Below, one piece after another: positions 1-8,230 of a stretch of 64,000 nt of DNA. The notes under the pieces are model-generated. The model did not search any database, was not told the DNA's origin, and saw only the letters and a program-made list of their open reading frames with translations. The DNA lies in assembly GCA_016838825.1 (NCBI GenBank), contig JAEHKU010000004.1, positions 1 through 64,000 on the forward strand, given 5' to 3'. Both the position numbers and the translations under genes were made by a program. The stretch is from Nitrosopumilales archaeon. GTDB taxonomy: Archaea; Thermoproteota; Nitrososphaeria; Nitrososphaerales; Nitrosopumilaceae. Position 1 is the first letter of the stretch. Each line of letters starts with the position of its first letter.

Positions 1-214
1 TTCCAAGTTCTACAAAAAACTTGGCCAGTGTTTTTGCTTCTCTATTCTTTGGTGTTTTCCCAAGCGAGTCAGTGTACAGTTGATTTGGAATTAATTTTAG
101 AAATGTGTAAAGTAGATTTTTGTAACGTCGTTGAGTTGTAGGACTTCTAATAGAATCTAGAAATAATTGGTAAGGATCATTTCTTTTATTGACTTTATCT
201 AACGTAATTTCCAC
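1..214 (-). CDS. Tyrosine recombinase/integrase, N-terminal part (runs off the left edge)
   Basis: The reverse strand is open from inside the tRNA-Val gene to base 1. The translation contains NDPYQLFLDSIRSPTTQRRY, which resembles the N-terminal core-binding (SAM-like) domain of archaeal tyrosine recombinases; the catalytic domain would lie outside the window. The start is uncertain: a GTG at 214 is used here, but the frame stays open upstream to another GTG at 292 inside the tRNA. A gene starting right at a tRNA 3' end and reading away from it is the usual arrangement for an element integrated into that tRNA. Family assignment is by sequence resemblance only. Confidence 0.55.
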   Translation of the reverse strand, partial: MEITLDKVNKRNDPYQLFLDSIRSPTTQRRYKNLLYTFLKLIPNQLYTDSLGKTPKNREAKTLAKFFVELG

Positions 215-258
215 AATTTCTAGGCGTGCGCGTCCTATTTTAGTCCCAAGAAAGTATA

Positions 259-331
259 TGGGCCCACAGGGATTTGAACCCTGGATCTTCACCGTGTAAG
301 GGTGACGTCATAGCCACTGGACCATGGGCCC
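259..331 (-). tRNA. tRNA-Val (TAC)
   Basis: A complete 73-nt cloverleaf on the reverse strand. The acceptor stem is GGGCCCA paired with TGGGCCC with discriminator A. The anticodon stem TCACC/GGTGA encloses loop CTTACAC (anticodon TAC), and the T-arm is CAGGG TTCAAAT CCCTG. There is no encoded CCA and no intron. Its 3' end touches the integrase-like frame, making it a likely attachment site. Confidence 0.95.
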
Positions 332-482
332 AGCAGAATTCCGATTTAGAATCCATTTAAACTTTGAGCATTCTTGTGATAAAATGTAAAAAATTATAAT
401 CGTAATTTGAGTTAGTGTACTTCAATTGTAAGAATATCTGACCAATGCTTTATAGAAGGATTGCAATTGTTGTATCTAAGTC

Positions 483-1898
483 TTGGAAAATTTAGTGATT
501 GCCAAGTTCGGTGGAAGCGCAATCGGTGTAGATGGCGAATTTATTCCAATTATAATAAAACGAATGAATGAATTAAAAAAAGATTCAAAGATAATTGGAG
601 TTTTTTCGGCCCCACTGATTCTACAACATGGAAAGAAAAGATCACTTACTGACATAATTCTTGATCTTGGAAACAAAGCTGAAACTGGAGAAAATGTGAA
701 AATTGATTTAGTAAAAGAAACTTACGAGAAAATGCTACGTTTTGTTGACGATAAATACAAAGACGCATGTAAAGATACTATAGATTCATTCTTAGACAAA
801 TCTCTTCAGGCCTTAAGACATGCCTCTGAAAAAAAAGAGTTTGCTGATGTAGTAAGATCAAAGGCGCTTGCCTATTCTGGAGAAATTCTAATGTCACACA
901 TGATGAACTACATATTGAAAAGCAATGAAATCAAATCTGATGCAGTAGGATTCGATATCTGGCCAATAATTACTGATACGAACGTTGAATCGGCTAACTT
1001 TCTTCCTTCGCATTCTTTTCAAAAGGCTGAACCAATGGAGAATTTGCTAGAAAAAAATGATGTGCTGTTGATAGGGGGATTTATTGGAAAAACAATCGAT
1101 GGTCTTGAAACCACGTATGAAAGAGGGGGTTCAGATAGAACAGCTGCAGATTTAGGAATACTGTTAAACAAAAAATATGAACTAAAGATAGATTTTGAGA
1201 AGGATGGCTCAGTGGCTTCGGCTGATCCAAAAATCGTGAGTGATGGATTAGATGACATAAAAAAACTCTCTTACAACGAGGCACGAATGGCAGGAATGTT
1301 TGGAATGAAGATCCTTGATCCTATTGCAATTAAAGAAATTCTTGAAAATGGTGTGGACCTTCCTATAATTATAACAGACATGAATAACCCCAAAAAAATA
1401 ACTGTTATAGAAAGAAAACCTGAAAAAAATGATGGTAACCCTCTCAAGATTGTTACGGGAAAGAAAAATTGTGCAATCCTACGAATAGAAAGTTCTGCTT
1501 CACACAAGCTGTTTAATTCTCTTGCAAAGGAAAAAAGATATAGCGAATTTGTAGTATTGTCACCATTCATTAAAGATGACACTGAGTTTACAAGAATCTT
1601 ATTTTTAGATGCAGACTACATCAGGAGAAATGAAAGATATATTCTTTCTTTTGATTCCTTGGCATCAATTACTTACAACAGATGTGTCATTACATTGATT
1701 GGTGATGAAATGTGGAGGGTACAGAATATTGCTTCAAGATCAAGCTCAAAAATCGGTGAAGCTGGTTTGAACATTCTAAATATGGATGCGCAAGAGGAAA
1801 CCTCTAGAATAATAATTGTAATGGAAGATGTTAAAGATAATTTAGAAAAAGCAATTCGAGCAGTGCATTCAGAAAGACAAAAAATTAAAATTGTTTAG
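483..1898 (+). CDS. lysC: Aspartate kinase
   Basis: Phosphorylates aspartate in the first step of the lysine, threonine and methionine pathway. At 471 residues it has the family's usual length. The N-terminal KFGGSA motif (residues 8-13) is the ATP-binding signature of the amino-acid kinase fold, and ERGGSDRTA near residues 215-223 is the conserved substrate/nucleotide loop. The C-terminal third (about 320-471) looks like tandem ACT domains, so allosteric feedback is likely. The start is a TTG, placed so that the protein begins directly before the first beta strand. The gene stands alone, with tRNA-Val upstream in the opposite orientation. Confidence 0.92.
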   Translation: MENLVIAKFGGSAIGVDGEFIPIIIKRMNELKKDSKIIGVFSAPLILQHGKKRSLTDIILDLGNKAETGENVKIDLVKETYEKMLRFVDDKYKDACKDTIDSFLDKSLQALRHASEKKEFADVVRSKALAYSGEILMSHMMNYILKSNEIKSDAVGFDIWPIITDTNVESANFLPSHSFQKAEPMENLLEKNDVLLIGGFIGKTIDGLETTYERGGSDRTAADLGILLNKKYELKIDFEKDGSVASADPKIVSDGLDDIKKLSYNEARMAGMFGMKILDPIAIKEILENGVDLPIIITDMNNPKKITVIERKPEKNDGNPLKIVTGKKNCAILRIESSASHKLFNSLAKEKRYSEFVVLSPFIKDDTEFTRILFLDADYIRRNERYILSFDSLASITYNRCVITLIGDEMWRVQNIASRSSSKIGEAGLNILNMDAQEETSRIIIVMEDVKDNLEKAIRAVHSERQKIKIV

Positions 1899-1914
1899 TT
1901 GAAAAATTCAAAAG

Positions 1915-1995
1915 ATCATGCATTGGTCCCTAAAGGTCCCTACCAGTAGGAACCAAAGTGGGTTTATTCTTGGACCTAGTATCTAGAATCAGTCC
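1915..1995 (-). other. Possible small structured RNA or terminator between convergent genes
   Basis: This gap is richer in G and C than its surroundings. It holds a direct repeat GGTCCCTA (1925-1932 and 1935-1942). On the reverse strand a hairpin GGTTCC/GGGACC (1954-1949 with 1940-1935) forms with a G-U pair, whereas the forward strand would have an A-C mismatch. A TATA-like CTATATTATAG lies at 2026-2016 on the reverse strand, about 25 nt before a possible start near 1993. It could equally be a terminator for the flanking genes. Confidence 0.25.
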
Positions 1996-2062
1996 GGCGT
2001 TACCCAAAACACGCGCTATAATATAGTAGCATTTTACAGTATTTAGAGCTGATCTATATAGT

Positions 2063-2275
2063 CTACTGAGTAAACCCGCCTGTTACATACCAGATTAACA
2101 GAGCGGCTCCAATCAACACATACCACTTAAAATTTCTCCTATGCAAAAAAATTTTCTGTGAAGCTAGCTCCTCATCTCTTGTTATGGACGCACGAATTTT
2201 TTTCATCTCAAATCCTTGACCTACCAATCCAACTACCAATAATACAATTGCAATTGTAGCAAAAATCCATTCCAC
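2063..2275 (-). CDS. Small two-helix membrane protein, unknown function
   Basis: A 70-residue protein with a hydrophobic helix at residues 4-21, a charged middle (about 24-49, rich in K, R, D and E) and a second helix at 50-66 ending in a short polar tail. This suggests a small inner-membrane hairpin with a cytoplasmic basic loop. I do not recognise the family. It is divergent from the branched-chain aminotransferase gene, with only about 50-60 bases between the two starts, so they share one promoter region. Confidence 0.6.
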   Translation of the reverse strand: MEWIFATIAIVLLVVGLVGQGFEMKKIRASITRDEELASQKIFLHRRNFKWYVLIGAALLIWYVTGGFTQ

Positions 2276-2336
2276 ATTCTAATTTTAATAAACGATTTTT
2301 TAATTCTTTAAATTACGAGGATTCATGTTTTTTGCT

Positions 2337-3251
2337 ATGAAAGAGGTAGGGAAAATATGGATGAATGGAAAGCTTGTTCCCTTCAAGGATGCAAAAGTGC
2401 ACGTGTTAACTCATGCATTACATTATTCTACTGCAGTCTTCGAAGGTATTCGATGCTACAAAACTAGAAAAGGTTCTGCAATATTTCGTCTTTCTGAACA
2501 CGTAGACAGACTTTTCAAGTCAGCAGAACTGTATTCTATGAAAATACCATACTCCAAAAAGAAAATCTCTCAAGCAATTATAAAAACAACAAAGGCTAGT
2601 ACGCTAAAGGAGTGTTATATCAGACCTATAGCATATTATGGTTACAATGTACTTGGATTAACACCAACAAAAAATAAAATAGATGTGGCGATTGCATGTT
2701 GGGAATGGAAGACGGGAGAATCCAGAGCTGGACGAGTTAATGGAGCGAGGTGCAAAGTTTCCAAGTGGTTACGAATTGATTCCAGATCACAGCCCATGCT
2801 ATCAAAAGCAGCTTCAAACTATGCTAACGCAGTTCTAGCACGAATGGAGGCCCTTAACGGAGGCTACGATGAGGCTATAATGTTAAACTACAGGGGTGAT
2901 GTCGCTGAAGGAAGTGCAGAAAATATCTTCTTAGTAAAAAACAACAAAATATTCACACCACCTCTAAGCTCAGATATACTTCCTGGCATCACAAGAGATA
3001 GCGCAATAAAGATAGCAAAAAAAGAAGGTCTGGTTGTTAAAGAAAAAAAACTGAAAAGAAGAGACCTCTATGTTGCAGATGAAGTTTTTATGACTGGTAC
3101 AGCAGCAGAAGTCAAATCGGTAACGGAAATTGATAACAAAATCATCGGTAATGGTAAACCAGGGAAAATAACACGTAAACTACAAAAAGCATTCAAGGCA
3201 ACAACACTTGGAAAAGACAAGAAGTTTTCGAGGTGGCTTACTTATATCTAG
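2337..3251 (+). CDS. ilvE: Branched-chain amino acid aminotransferase
   Basis: Class IV PLP aminotransferase that transfers amino groups between branched-chain amino acids and 2-oxoglutarate. The fold signatures are GKIWMNGKLVPF near the N-terminus, THALHYSTAVFEGIR (residues about 25-39), the PLP lysine in MLSKAASNYAN (K157) and EGSAENIF near residue 194. The length of 304 residues is normal. An upstream in-frame ATG at 2325 would add MFFA; I prefer 2337 because a TATA-like TTTAAA at about 2308-2313 places a leaderless start there. Aminodeoxychorismate lyase or D-amino-acid transferase are less likely relatives. Confidence 0.9.
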   Translation: MKEVGKIWMNGKLVPFKDAKVHVLTHALHYSTAVFEGIRCYKTRKGSAIFRLSEHVDRLFKSAELYSMKIPYSKKKISQAIIKTTKASTLKECYIRPIAYYGYNVLGLTPTKNKIDVAIACWEWKTGESRAGRVNGARCKVSKWLRIDSRSQPMLSKAASNYANAVLARMEALNGGYDEAIMLNYRGDVAEGSAENIFLVKNNKIFTPPLSSDILPGITRDSAIKIAKKEGLVVKEKKLKRRDLYVADEVFMTGTAAEVKSVTEIDNKIIGNGKPGKITRKLQKAFKATTLGKDKKFSRWLTYI

Positions 3252-3305
3252 AACACTATTTTTACACAAATTTTCATTCGAATTTATTTCACATGGGATC
3301 TAAAA

Positions 3306-3449
3306 ATGCAGAATCCGGAGATCTGTTGGTTCTGTAAAAAAGGCCGACACGAAGAATGCATGAAAAAAATTCCAGTTAGTGGAAACACGGAAGGACCACA
3401 TGACTGTACGTTTGACACAAAACTAATTGATTGTAAATGTATTCACTAG
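3306..3449 (+). CDS. Small Cys-rich protein, 47 residues
   Basis: An ATG-started frame with six cysteines and three histidines in 47 codons: CWFC near residues 7-10, then HEEC, HDC and a terminal CKCIH. The spacing suggests a compact zinc-binding or iron-sulfur-like knuckle. It fills most of the gap between ilvE and tRNA-Lys and reads in the same direction as ilvE, about 54 bases behind it. Thaumarchaea carry many such short Cys-rich proteins, but I cannot assign a family. The dense Cys/His content argues against a random frame. Confidence 0.6.
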   Translation: MQNPEICWFCKKGRHEECMKKIPVSGNTEGPHDCTFDTKLIDCKCIH

Positions 3450-3464
3450 AGTATTGATAGATAG

Positions 3465-3538
3465 CGGGTCTAGAGGGATTCGAACCCTCGACAGCCGGAT
3501 TAAGAGTCCGGTGCTCTACCTGGCTGAGCCATAGACCC
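3465..3538 (-). tRNA. tRNA-Lys (CTT)
   Basis: A 74-nt cloverleaf on the reverse strand. The acceptor stem is GGGTCTA/TAGACCC with discriminator G, the anticodon stem CCGGA/TCCGG encloses loop CTCTTAA (anticodon CTT), and the T-arm is GAGGG TTCGAAT CCCTC. No intron and no encoded CCA. Confidence 0.95.
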
Positions 3539-3589
3539 GCAAAATAGCAAACAAGAGAGTCGTTATTTAAATTTGAGTTAAATAGAAAT

Positions 3590-4192
3590 TTACTTTTGAA
3601 CTTTAGTTTCGATTTGAGAATATTTTTCTAAGATTGCAGTCAAGACAGTCGAAACTGGTACATTGTTCATCTTTTCCTTTTCTACTAATAGTTTTTTGTA
3701 TGCATCTACAGTGATGTAAACTGGAATTGCAGCATTTCCTTCTAAAAGTCCTCTAACTTTGTAGAGAGCATTTTCCATTCCTCGTTGTGCACTCTTTGCA
3801 AATTTCACTTTATTTAAAATCCCACCAAGTGGTCCAAACGGCATCTTGTAGTTCACTGTCATAGTAATTTTTGTGAGATTGTCACCTAATGATTTGAATT
3901 CCGTTGTGATTTCCCACCTCTTAAATGGTCCTTTGATCATTTTTGCAGATATTCTCTCTTCTTTTTCAAATTCAGTTGTTTCACAATCCCATTCCAATCT
4001 TTTTCCATTAAAATCTCCAATAATCCTAAATGTAGTGCCGACTCCCATTCCTGCCTTTATATCCATTGGAATAACTGTCATTCCAACACCTGTCTCAGAA
4101 AACTGATCAGATACATGTTCAGGTCTTGCAAAGTATGTGAAAGCAGTTGATATTGGAGTCTTGATATCTATTGAGCTGCTAACAACGGTCAA
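3590..4192 (-). CDS. SRPBCC (START-like) family protein with extra C-terminal helix domain
   Basis: Residues 1-140 look like the helix-grip SRPBCC fold: an N-terminal strand (SSSIDIKTPISTAFTYFARP), alternating strands (TTFRIIGDFNGKRLEWDCE) and a long C-terminal helix with NKVKFAKSAQRGMENALYK. Such proteins bind hydrophobic ligands; some are cyclases or lipid carriers. Residues about 150-200 form a separate charged segment starting IPVYITVDAYKKLLVEKEK, which resembles a short ribbon-helix-helix-like or dimerisation unit. No catalytic residues can be named. The gene is divergent from the secreted protein at 4282 and may share its promoter region. Confidence 0.6.
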   Translation of the reverse strand: MTVVSSSIDIKTPISTAFTYFARPEHVSDQFSETGVGMTVIPMDIKAGMGVGTTFRIIGDFNGKRLEWDCETTEFEKEERISAKMIKGPFKRWEITTEFKSLGDNLTKITMTVNYKMPFGPLGGILNKVKFAKSAQRGMENALYKVRGLLEGNAAIPVYITVDAYKKLLVEKEKMNNVPVSTVLTAILEKYSQIETKVQK

Positions 4193-4281
4193 CGGTTGCT
4201 TGTTTTGAAAGTACAGATTTAAAGCTTTTGTCTATTTTCAAAAATTATTTCTGTTGTATTATATTAACCGAAAGCTAATTT

Positions 4282-4812
4282 ATGAAAATGATAAAATTTA
4301 CAAGTGCTTTTCTTTTCGTTTTCTTATTTTTTGGAACGAGCTTTATAACTTCTGATGCTAATGCACATGAGCTTTTCAATTCTTCAGAACTAGTTCTAGG
4401 AGACTACACTGTCCAAATCGCAACATTACCAGAAATACCAACAACGGGAGAAAAGTCTCAGATTCTACTCAGAGTATATGATCTAGAAGGAAATGAAGTT
4501 GATCATTTCGTTATGGGGATGAGAATTTTCTATAAGGATGTTCAGATTGATAGCATCCCTCCCGAGTCTTATAATGCCGGCCATTGGGAAATGGATTATG
4601 TTTTTGAAAATCCAGGAAATCACATCTTTAGAGTAGATCTTTACGATGCTGCAAAGGACGGAAGTACTCTGACTTACACCTTCAATCTTAGTACACTCAA
4701 TCCTTTTGGATACATATTCTTCTACAGTATTGCTGCAGGCTCTATCGGACTTGGTATAATATTTGCTTACGTTTACATTCCAAAGATATTAAAATCAAAA
4801 TCTAAATCTTAG
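4282..4812 (+). CDS. Exported, C-terminally anchored protein next to the oxidase operon
   Basis: 176 residues with an N-terminal signal peptide (KMIKFTSAFLFVFLFFG, cleavage probably near DANA-HE), an extracytoplasmic beta-rich domain (about 30-140) and one C-terminal helix (about 146-168) followed by a basic KSKSKS tail inside. The middle resembles small Ig-like/YtkA- or FixH-like domains found near terminal oxidases, with YNAGHWEMDY and a final strand pair FRVDLYDA. Its stop overlaps the stop of the heme A synthase gene by 11 bases, tail to tail. A role in oxidase maturation is inferred from position only. Confidence 0.5.
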   Translation: MKMIKFTSAFLFVFLFFGTSFITSDANAHELFNSSELVLGDYTVQIATLPEIPTTGEKSQILLRVYDLEGNEVDHFVMGMRIFYKDVQIDSIPPESYNAGHWEMDYVFENPGNHIFRVDLYDAAKDGSTLTYTFNLSTLNPFGYIFFYSIAAGSIGLGIIFAYVYIPKILKSKSKS

Positions 4813-5245
4813 CTTGTATTGCTTTTTTTCCTAGTCTAAAAGCAAATAAGGTCGTTAACAGAACCATCGCAAAGAGCAAGATTCCTATACCTAGATGAAC
4901 TGCAACAAGGACTGCATGAAGTTTTAGGTCAATAACTAATGCTCCTAGTGAGATTTGAGTAATTACAAAAATTGCTGCTAAGGTCCCCGTTATTTTTATT
5001 TTTTTATCAGAGCCTTTTGCTAACCAACTTCCAATTGCAGTTGCAACAATTAATGCTCCCGTAATTGCCGCCACAAATCTATGAATCCATTCGATTAGGT
5101 ATTTCTCAGTAGGAAATATCCCTGATGGGCACAAAGGCCAATCTGGGCAGGAAAGACCAAGACCTGCTGCAGATACATAACCTCCGATAAACATAAGAGA
5201 ATACAAAACTACAAGAGAAACTAACGACAGATATTTCAGAATCAA
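4802..5245 (-). CDS. ctaA: Heme A synthase, half-size (COX15/CtaA family)
   Basis: Oxidises heme O to heme A for the terminal oxidase. The 147 residues make about four membrane helices, half the eight of bacterial CtaA and like other archaeal short forms that would pair as dimers. Visible features are the extracellular Cys pair in CPDWPLC (residues about 33-39) and the heme-ligand region EWIHRFVAA (about 52-60), with a second His in LKLHAVLVAVH. It starts two bases after the cupredoxin gene stop, as the last gene of the oxidase operon, and overlaps the convergent exported-protein gene. Confidence 0.85.
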   Translation of the reverse strand: MILKYLSLVSLVVLYSLMFIGGYVSAAGLGLSCPDWPLCPSGIFPTEKYLIEWIHRFVAAITGALIVATAIGSWLAKGSDKKIKITGTLAAIFVITQISLGALVIDLKLHAVLVAVHLGIGILLFAMVLLTTLFAFRLGKKAIQAKI

Positions 5246-5247
5246 TA

Positions 5248-6219
5248 TTATTCTACTGTGAAACTACCTTGCATACCTTGTAGGGAATGGCCAGGAACAG
5301 TACATATGTAAAAGTACCTTCCTGGTGCGCCAGCTGTAAAGGTAACTTCACCTTCCTCTCCAGGTTTTAGTGGGTTAGAACCAGACCCTATTGCTGAATT
5401 CCAAACAACTGTGTTTGGATCTTCTGGGTCAATTACAACGCCAAAAGCATGAAATGATTTGCCAGCATTCACTGCTTTTATTGTTACAGTGTCGCCCGAG
5501 TTTACTTTAATTTCAGGGTTATTTCCTTCTTCACCTGGTAAAGCATTGAATGCCAGAGTCCTAAAATCATCGCTTTCAACAAAATCAAGTTCAAATGAGT
5601 GACTTACCCCAGTGGGAGCTGCTGCCTCAGCGGGCTTGGCAGCTTCACCAACAATGATCTTTCCTTCCATTCCTTGGTCTCTGTGGCCAGGAACTGTACA
5701 TATGTAATAATACGTCCCTGCTTCTGACGGAATAAAGGTAGATTGGCCACCTTCACCTGGCTTTAGTGGATTTGTTGCAGCTGCTATTTCAGTTCCCGGA
5801 ATTGGTTGATCAAAACCTTCCTCTGCTGCTGTTACTGAAAATGCATGAAATGATTTGCCGTCATTCACAACATCAAAAATTATTTTATCGCCCACATTAG
5901 CATGAATTTCAGGGTTATTGCCTTCTTCACCAGGTAATGCATTAAATGCTAATGTTCTGAAATCAGAAGACTCGATAAATTGTAATGAGACATTGAACTC
6001 TTGTCCTGTCATAACCGCAGGTGCTTTTGCTTGAGGTGCTGCTTGTGCAACTACGGCAGCTAGTTGTGAATTCCAATAATCACCCATTCCAAAGAAGATT
6101 ACACCTCCCACCAAACAAATTCCTAACATTATTGCCATCATCTTGGCTGTCCTTTCTGGACTGGTTCTGAAAATTGGTTCTTCTTGTTCTCCTATTTGAT
6201 GTTCTGTTTCTTGACTCAA
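5248..6219 (-). CDS. Membrane-anchored double cupredoxin (blue copper) protein
   Basis: Likely electron carrier or oxidase-bound copper subunit on the outer face of the membrane. After a cytoplasmic N-terminus and one helix (about 28-46) come two plastocyanin-like domains, about 75-192 and 205-323. Each has a complete type 1 copper set: an N-terminal His (SFHAF) and the C-terminal Cys-His-Met loop (YICTVPGHRDQGM in the first, YICTVPGHSLQGM in the second). The domains share RTLAFNALPGEEGNNPEI exactly, although their DNA differs at synonymous sites. It sits 10 bases after coxA in the same operon, so it probably supplies electrons to, or forms part of, the oxidase. Confidence 0.85.
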   Translation of the reverse strand: MSQETEHQIGEQEEPIFRTSPERTAKMMAIMLGICLVGGVIFFGMGDYWNSQLAAVVAQAAPQAKAPAVMTGQEFNVSLQFIESSDFRTLAFNALPGEEGNNPEIHANVGDKIIFDVVNDGKSFHAFSVTAAEEGFDQPIPGTEIAAATNPLKPGEGGQSTFIPSEAGTYYYICTVPGHRDQGMEGKIIVGEAAKPAEAAAPTGVSHSFELDFVESDDFRTLAFNALPGEEGNNPEIKVNSGDTVTIKAVNAGKSFHAFGVVIDPEDPNTVVWNSAIGSGSNPLKPGEEGEVTFTAGAPGRYFYICTVPGHSLQGMQGSFTVE

Positions 6220-6229
6220 AACAAATCAT

Positions 6230-7756
6230 CTAATGACGTGGATTCTTCCTCTGATATGGGTAATAGTACTTACCACCAAGTCCCCATGGATCGTCCATGT
6301 TAGCTGGTTTTCCTTTTGCAGAACTGTAAATCATATTATAAAGAAATATTGCCATGCTAGCACCCATTATCATTGCACCAACAGTGGCTATTTGGTTCAT
6401 TACTATCCATTCAGGTATTGCTGGATAATCGAAAACTCTTCTTGGCATACCATAAAGTCCTAGAACATGTTGCGTGAAAAAGACCATGACTGCTCCTACA
6501 AATGACAGGTAAAAGTGAATATCTGCAAGTTTCTCGTTGTACATCCTACCAGTGATATATGGAAATAGGTAATAGAAGAATGCTATAGAGCCAAAGGCAA
6601 TTGTACCCATCACAAACAAGTGGAAGTGACCAACGACCCAGTATGTGTCATGAGTTATGAAGTCTAGCGGCATTGCAGAGTTGACAACTCCTCCTGCGCC
6701 GGCTGCAAAGAACAAAGCGATTCCGCCTACTGACCACTTCATTGGTGCAGTAAACTTGATTCTTCCTCCCCACATTGTAGCAAGAAAATTAAATACATGC
6801 ATAGCAGATGCAGGGACAGCAGCTAGTGTTCCAATCATGAACACAGTTTTTACAGTAAAGGTCATTCCAGTAGCATACATGTGGTGAGCCCACGATGCAA
6901 AACTCACTATGGCAAGTAATACAAAAGCTATTACTCCTGAACTATGACTGAAAATTGGCTTTCTTGAAAATCGAGGAATGATTTCATACATCATGCCAAT
7001 TGCTGGTATGACAAGTACGTATACTTCAGGATGGAAAGTGAACCAGAACAAATGCTGATATGCAATAGGATCTCCTCCGACAGCAGGATTAAAGAAACCT
7101 GAGACTCCAAGTCTATCAGTAAGTAGCATCAATAGTGCAGCAGCAAATGTAGGAATAGCAACAAGAATTATCAAAGAAGAAGTAAAGATAGACCATACGA
7201 ACAACGGTAATTTGCTTAGTGGTAGATCAGGATGTTTGCATTTTAGAATTGTAACTATGAAGTTAATCGCTCCTAGAACTGATGAAACTCCAAGTATTTT
7301 GAGACCAAATATCCACATGTCTGCTGCTGGGGCTGGAGCACTAATGACAGAATATGGAGGATAGGCATACCAGGTAAAGTCAGCAAAGCCTAGCCATACC
7401 AAAGCAGCTGCTGGTGGAATCATCCAAAATGCTATTGCATTAAGTTTTGGATATGCCATGTCTTTGTATCTAACCATAATTGGTACAAGATAATTTCCTA
7501 CACCAGCTGCGAATGGTAGGATGAACAAAAATATTAAAGTCGTACCGTGAACCGTAAACATTCTATTAAACGTCATCGAGTCGGCAATGATCTGAGCGCC
7601 AGGGAAGAATAGTTCGGCCCTTATTGCAAGAGCTAATGTACCACCCAGAAAGAGAAACGCGATTGATGTGATCATGTATAAAAGTCCTATGTCAGTGTGA
7701 TGCGTTGAGAACATTATCACCCAGATAGGTCTAGGTTTATGCAGTTCTAGAACCAT
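6230..7756 (-). CDS. coxA: Heme-copper terminal oxidase subunit I
   Basis: Catalytic subunit reducing oxygen to water and pumping protons, with about 12 membrane helices in 508 residues. The metal ligands are visible: the low-spin heme His in TVHGTTLIF, the CuB His-Tyr pair in HPEVYVLVIPAIG, the CuB His pair in SWAHHMYATG, and the two heme ligands in VVGHFHLFVMG. The HPEVY tyrosine indicates an A-type (aa3-like) oxidase. The start matches the family N-terminus, a cytoplasmic segment followed by HHTDIGLLYMI. It lies between coxB and the double cupredoxin. Confidence 0.95.
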   Translation of the reverse strand: MVLELHKPRPIWVIMFSTHHTDIGLLYMITSIAFLFLGGTLALAIRAELFFPGAQIIADSMTFNRMFTVHGTTLIFLFILPFAAGVGNYLVPIMVRYKDMAYPKLNAIAFWMIPPAAALVWLGFADFTWYAYPPYSVISAPAPAADMWIFGLKILGVSSVLGAINFIVTILKCKHPDLPLSKLPLFVWSIFTSSLIILVAIPTFAAALLMLLTDRLGVSGFFNPAVGGDPIAYQHLFWFTFHPEVYVLVIPAIGMMYEIIPRFSRKPIFSHSSGVIAFVLLAIVSFASWAHHMYATGMTFTVKTVFMIGTLAAVPASAMHVFNFLATMWGGRIKFTAPMKWSVGGIALFFAAGAGGVVNSAMPLDFITHDTYWVVGHFHLFVMGTIAFGSIAFFYYLFPYITGRMYNEKLADIHFYLSFVGAVMVFFTQHVLGLYGMPRRVFDYPAIPEWIVMNQIATVGAMIMGASMAIFLYNMIYSSAKGKPANMDDPWGLGGKYYYPYQRKNPRH

Positions 7757-7804
7757 GGTGATACCTCCGTATGCTTAGATTTTTTCAAATTCAATGACGA
7801 CAAA

Positions 7805-8230
7805 TTATGCTTTCTCCACGTAAAGTTTTGCACGCATATTATAATGAAGAAGTCCACAATACTCTCTGCACTGCATTTCATATTCTCCTGCGTCTACTGG
7901 TACAAACCATATTGTATTGATCCTACCAGGTACTGCGTCCATCAATACAAGATAATCAGGAATGTTAAATGAATGAATTACGTCTTTTGAAGTAATCTCA
8001 AACTTGTATGGTACACCTTGCTTTAGATGAAGTTCGCCAATTTCTTTTGTTCCATCTTCATGCTCAAAAGACCAGAACCACTGCTGGGCTGTCACTGTAA
8101 TCAGTTCAGCGTCTTCCGGAATATGTTCCACTATTCTTTCTATGTTCCATGCTTCAGCCCCAACATATACTAGCAAAGCAACTACAACGCCAATGTATAC
8201 CCACTCAGGCCAATGTGAATGTTCACTCAT
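7805..8230 (-). CDS. coxB: Oxidase subunit II, CuA-domain half
   Basis: Carries the second helix (about 9-27) and the CuA domain of subunit II. The CuA ligands are present: His in DVIHSFN and the loop CREYCGLLHYNM with two Cys, His and Met. The start MSEHSHWPEW is chosen because its ATG overlaps the stop of the preceding gene in an ATGAGTGA arrangement, typical of translational coupling; an in-frame ATG at 8257 would lie deeper inside that gene. The usual first helix of CoxB is missing here and is supplied by the gene at 8223-8492, so subunit II appears to be made as two polypeptides. Confidence 0.88.
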   Translation of the reverse strand: MSEHSHWPEWVYIGVVVALLVYVGAEAWNIERIVEHIPEDAELITVTAQQWFWSFEHEDGTKEIGELHLKQGVPYKFEITSKDVIHSFNIPDYLVLMDAVPGRINTIWFVPVDAGEYEMQCREYCGLLHYNMRAKLYVEKA

